Below are positions 60,687 through 64,000 of a stretch of DNA of 64,000 nucleotides, piece by piece; within the stretch, counting starts at the first letter, position 1, and each line of letters starts with the position of its first letter. The DNA comes from Rotaria socialis (taxonomy: Eukaryota > Rotifera > Eurotatoria > Philodinida > Philodinidae). The notes beneath the pieces are model-generated. The model was given only the letters and a program-made list of their open reading frames with translations, made no database searches and had not been told where the DNA came from. A program made the translations under genes and the position numbers. The stretch covers positions 1-64,000 of the forward strand of contig CAJNYU010001215.1 of NCBI GenBank assembly GCA_905331475.1. Direction: 5' to 3'.

Positions 60687-63600
60687 ATGGCGTCATGTAC
60701 AATTGTTTCTTCAGAAGGTTTCGCTTCGTCTTTGGTCAACTTTCGAGTTCCGTTTCGTGGTGATAAAAAAAATGAAGATTGCCTTTCACGAATTATTCTT
60801 GTCATTGATCGATCTGGATCCATGGCTGGAGGTAAAAACAATAAGATTTGTTTAATTATGCAACCCTATGAAAAGAAAATATAGGTCCATGGAAACAAGT
60901 TCAAGCGGCAGTTCAAGCTATTGATGAAATGAATCAAAAATTATCGAGAGGCGCCAATCTAGAACCTATTGTTATTACCTATAATAATACAGTGTCGATT
61001 ACGAACTTAGCTTCTATTGCAAAAACAAAAGCCGATGGATCAACTGATTTTGTCAAAGGTACTTTTTATTCGTTTGATCGTAATTCACAATTTCCGGACT
61101 TTTTGTCTAAATAGCTTTTCAACAAGTACAGAAAACAGTAACAGAAATAGGTGTTGATAAACGGATTGTAATTATGTTTATGACTGACGGATGTGATTCA
61201 TGTAATAGGCCAAATGCAATTATTGATGCTCAAACAAAATTGCAAATGTTTTTAAAAGAATCTAGTTTAAATTGTGTTGTACATGTTATTGGTTATTCAA
61301 GCAGTCACGATTTAAATATGATGAATACATTGAAAAGTTTAGGTACAACTGAAGGTGTTTACCGATATGCTGAAGGTTCAAAGGGTTTAGATGAAAAATT
61401 TCGAGAACTATTTGAATTTGCTGATTTAACTGTTGAATTTTCAATTAAATTACCGAATGTTAAAGAACCAATTAAAATCACTGGTGAAATGGTCGATTCC
61501 GATCACATCGAAAGCGAATGTTGGTTATCGTTAAGTGAAAATATCACGCAACCCATTGAAATAACTATAGGTGATAATCAGTATAATGTTGTACCCATGC
61601 TGACTGAGCCCGATACAATTTTTATTCTTAAATTATTATCAAAACGAATAAGTGATATTAAAACGCAAGAAGAATTAGATCAAATTCAAAGTGAATTACA
61701 ACAAGTAAAAGTACTTGGAAGTGGTGTTGGCGGAACGAAAGCCGATCGACGATTTTTAATGGAACTTCGTGATGAACTTCAAACGCGTTTAGATGCTCTG
61801 CATTCTATTATGGCTGATATTGCACGCGGGACATTGAATCAAACAGCTGCACTCGCGAAAATGAATGATTTACGATATGCCAATAAGTAATTAAGTTTCG
61901 ATAATCCTGCATAGTTCAAAGAGCAAGTTTTTCAAGCTTTCAGAAATTTTTCGATTAGCCGTTAATTCAGATTTATTTCCCTGCATTATTGTACTGCACT
62001 CATTGATGAATAAATTTTCTTTAAAAAAATTTAGATTTTCAAAATCTTCACGTCAACGTCGAATGGATCAACGTGCAATACGTAATCAAGCGAATCTCCA
62101 ATTGATCGATACAAAACTAAAGGAACTCAAGTTCAATGAAGAAACAGCTTTTACTAATGTTGATCTTACCACATTCACTTGTTGTTTAACATTGAATACT
62201 TGTCGAGATATGATGATGGATAGTGAAGATGATGTTATGGGTGTTGGTCTTGTTGTTGAACGACAAGAACATGTTGTCGATGCACCAACCTTAATATCAG
62301 TGAAAGATGTCTCAGTAACCATTCTTTCGCGTTCAGCATGTGATGATGCAATTAAAGTGAAACTCAATATTGCAGATGCAGCTCGAATTCATGGAGGTTT
62401 CGTTCCATCAAAATCAGCTGCGCTGACTACCAGCACGACACGAACTCAAAACTTAGCAAATAATAACCAATCAGAATTTACTCGTGGTGTTGCAGCAGAA
62501 CATATCAATACATTTTTACCTTTGTATATATGTGATGCACATTTCGAACGTGTTCAAATCATGTTAGAACCTATACTTGGTTATCTGTTTACACTCGATA
62601 TAACTGGCTATAGATGTGATCAATTATTAGGTCTCTATTCCATTCTCGGTCAAATGATGAATTCTAGCCCTCGAAACGGATCTGAACGTGAAGAAATGAT
62701 TCTCTATGAATTTACACGTTTATGTCGTGCTCTTCTTCCACGAACTCTTGAATCTCTCGGCGAAGAAAACGATGTGTTGAAAAAATTCATCGCAGGCCCA
62801 ACTGGCCGTAGTAAAGCGCATATACAGAATTTGATGACACTCTTCGGTTATATGCACGCATTAGGTATTGAAACTATCGATGAATCACTTCGTTATGCTA
62901 TTGTTGAAGAATTGTATCGACGTCGTTTTTCTTACATCTATCATGGTACATCAGAAGATGTTATTAGTGAACATATACAAACTTTACTTTACGGTAAAGA
63001 TGATGAAAATAATGAAACAAAAACCGAAGTAGGTGAGCTATGTTATGTTAAAAGCAAAAATGATAAAACAAATGATGGTCATTTTGCTCAATATGCTCGA
63101 GCTGTATTAAAGAAAAATGACATCAATCATAAAATTCCAACAGAAAACATCGATATACAATATGAAATACCTGAACGACAAATAAATTCCATGAATAATA
63201 AAATACGTTCGAAAATGGTTGAATTACTATCTCGTTTTTCAACAAAACCAACGCGACATGTTCTTGATCGATTAGGCATTCGTATGATGGATATATCGAA
63301 TGAACATGAATGCATTTTACTTCGGTCGATGCTGGTTCAATGTTTAAGATTCCATTCCAATGAATCTATCAATGGAGCTGTTTTAAATAAAACGTTTTTT
63401 AATGTACAAACAGATTATGAACGTGTTCTTACAGTTGCACATGAAGAATTTGATACTAATCGTCAAAATTTAATAACAAATAAAATCGAACAAATCCGTG
63501 TACTTGAACTAGCGCGACGCGCAGTTTTAACAAATGATATCGGTGTATATCTTGGTAGAATGATGGTCTATGCACCAACACGAGGTGGGAAAATATTCGA

Positions 63601-63931
63601 TGCTGTGTTGAGTTTATTACTTGATCGTAGTCAAAAACAAGTACCTTTATTAGCCGAGAAAATATCGATAATATTTACAGGTCGTTATAAAGAACATCGT
63701 GATGCTGACAAAGAATTCGATGTATTAAGTAACGGTTTTGCTTGGTTTCCGGATCGGTCGATTATTAATCGTGTACGAGAAGCACTAGGCGAAGATCACT
63801 GGAATGATTTAGAACAATTGATGCGAGGTCGTACTTGCGGTCATGTCTATCGGATGTCGGATATTCCAAATCGCCATGGTTTTCACAATTCACATCCGAA
63901 TCCTAATTTGACTGTCCCATGGGCTTCATAA
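60687..63931 (+). CDS. VWA-domain protein with large uncharacterised C-terminal region, 4 exons
   Basis: Exons 60687-60831, 60885-61058, 61115-61886 and 62035-63931 sum to 2,988 nt (995 residues), with all GT-AG borders and phases consistent. Residues ~35-210 are a von Willebrand A domain with a complete metal-ion site: DRSGSMAGG (D41-x-S-x-S), the Thr in ADGSTDF, and the Asp in FMTDGCDS. A helical segment follows (QEELDQIQSELQQVK ... RFLMELRDELQTRLDALHSI, about 290-340). A ~630-residue C-terminal part comes last (GVAAEHINTFLPLYICDAHF, PILGYLFTLDI, ELYRRRFSYIYHGTSEDV, AWFPDRSIINR). I do not recognise that part. There is no signal peptide or membrane segment, so it is an intracellular VWA protein. 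AATAAA-type signals follow at 63981-63994. The start ATG has no in-frame upstream alternative of note. Confidence 0.85.
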
Positions 63932-64000
63932 CAAAAAATAAGAAACTTTATTAACTGTTTTTGTTTATTACAATTAGAACAAAATAAAATAAATCTAGAT

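Overview
The window is animal nuclear DNA, most likely from a bdelloid rotifer (Adineta/Rotaria type). It is AT-rich, with compact multi-exon genes and many 50-100 bp GT-AG introns. Several gene families are typical of bdelloids: a WWE-type arginine ADP-ribosyltransferase, a DUF3638 giant protein, a GT77-like glycosyltransferase, and a remnant of a secreted beta-sandwich domain. Short TGTGGG-like motifs (the bdelloid telomere unit, from general knowledge) occur in intergenic DNA. The rotifer assignment is an inference. One ambiguous base lies at 1146-1147.

Layout, left to right. 1-3.2 kb: a truncated basic ORF, satellite-like DNA and a 973 bp non-autonomous hAT-type element with an 8 bp target duplication. 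3.3-6.8 kb (+): a five-exon type II membrane glycosyltransferase whose reading frame closes exactly across all introns. 6.8-13.9 kb: gene-poor, with a 156 bp inverted-repeat element and a decayed gene with an in-frame stop and a terminal frameshift. 13.96-15.7 kb (-): a small heat-shock protein with three alpha-crystallin domains. 18.06 kb (-): tRNA-Ser(UGA). 18.7-31.9 kb (-): a complete four-domain L-type voltage-gated calcium channel alpha-1 gene. 35.1 kb (+): an orphan bacterial-type hydrolase C-terminal domain. 36.9 kb: a second hAT-type element. 37.5-43.8 kb (-): an 11-exon low-complexity protein I cannot name. 44.3-53.8 kb (-): a ~3,170-residue intronless DUF3638/DUF3645 giant. 56.2 kb (+): a two-exon 52-residue cysteine-rich protein. 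57.0-58.1 kb (-): a WWE plus ART enzyme. 60.7-63.9 kb (+): a four-exon VWA protein of 995 residues.

The strongest signal is in the calcium-channel gene. Two tandem 97-nt exons (22262-22358 and 21982-22078) encode alternative versions of the same 32-residue EF-hand/pre-IQ segment and share splice phase. Because 97 is not a multiple of three, including both or neither breaks the frame, so they must be used one at a time. This is the position of the vertebrate Cav2 exon 37a/37b pair, but in a Cav1-type gene. A 21-nt in-frame microexon in the IVS3-S4 linker (23675-23695) adds a second apparent splice switch. Other points of interest are the triple-ACD heat-shock protein and the helicase/SecA-like signatures in the DUF3638 giant.

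Exon joins were worked out by hand from GT/AG signals, phase and family similarity. No transcripts or database searches were available.
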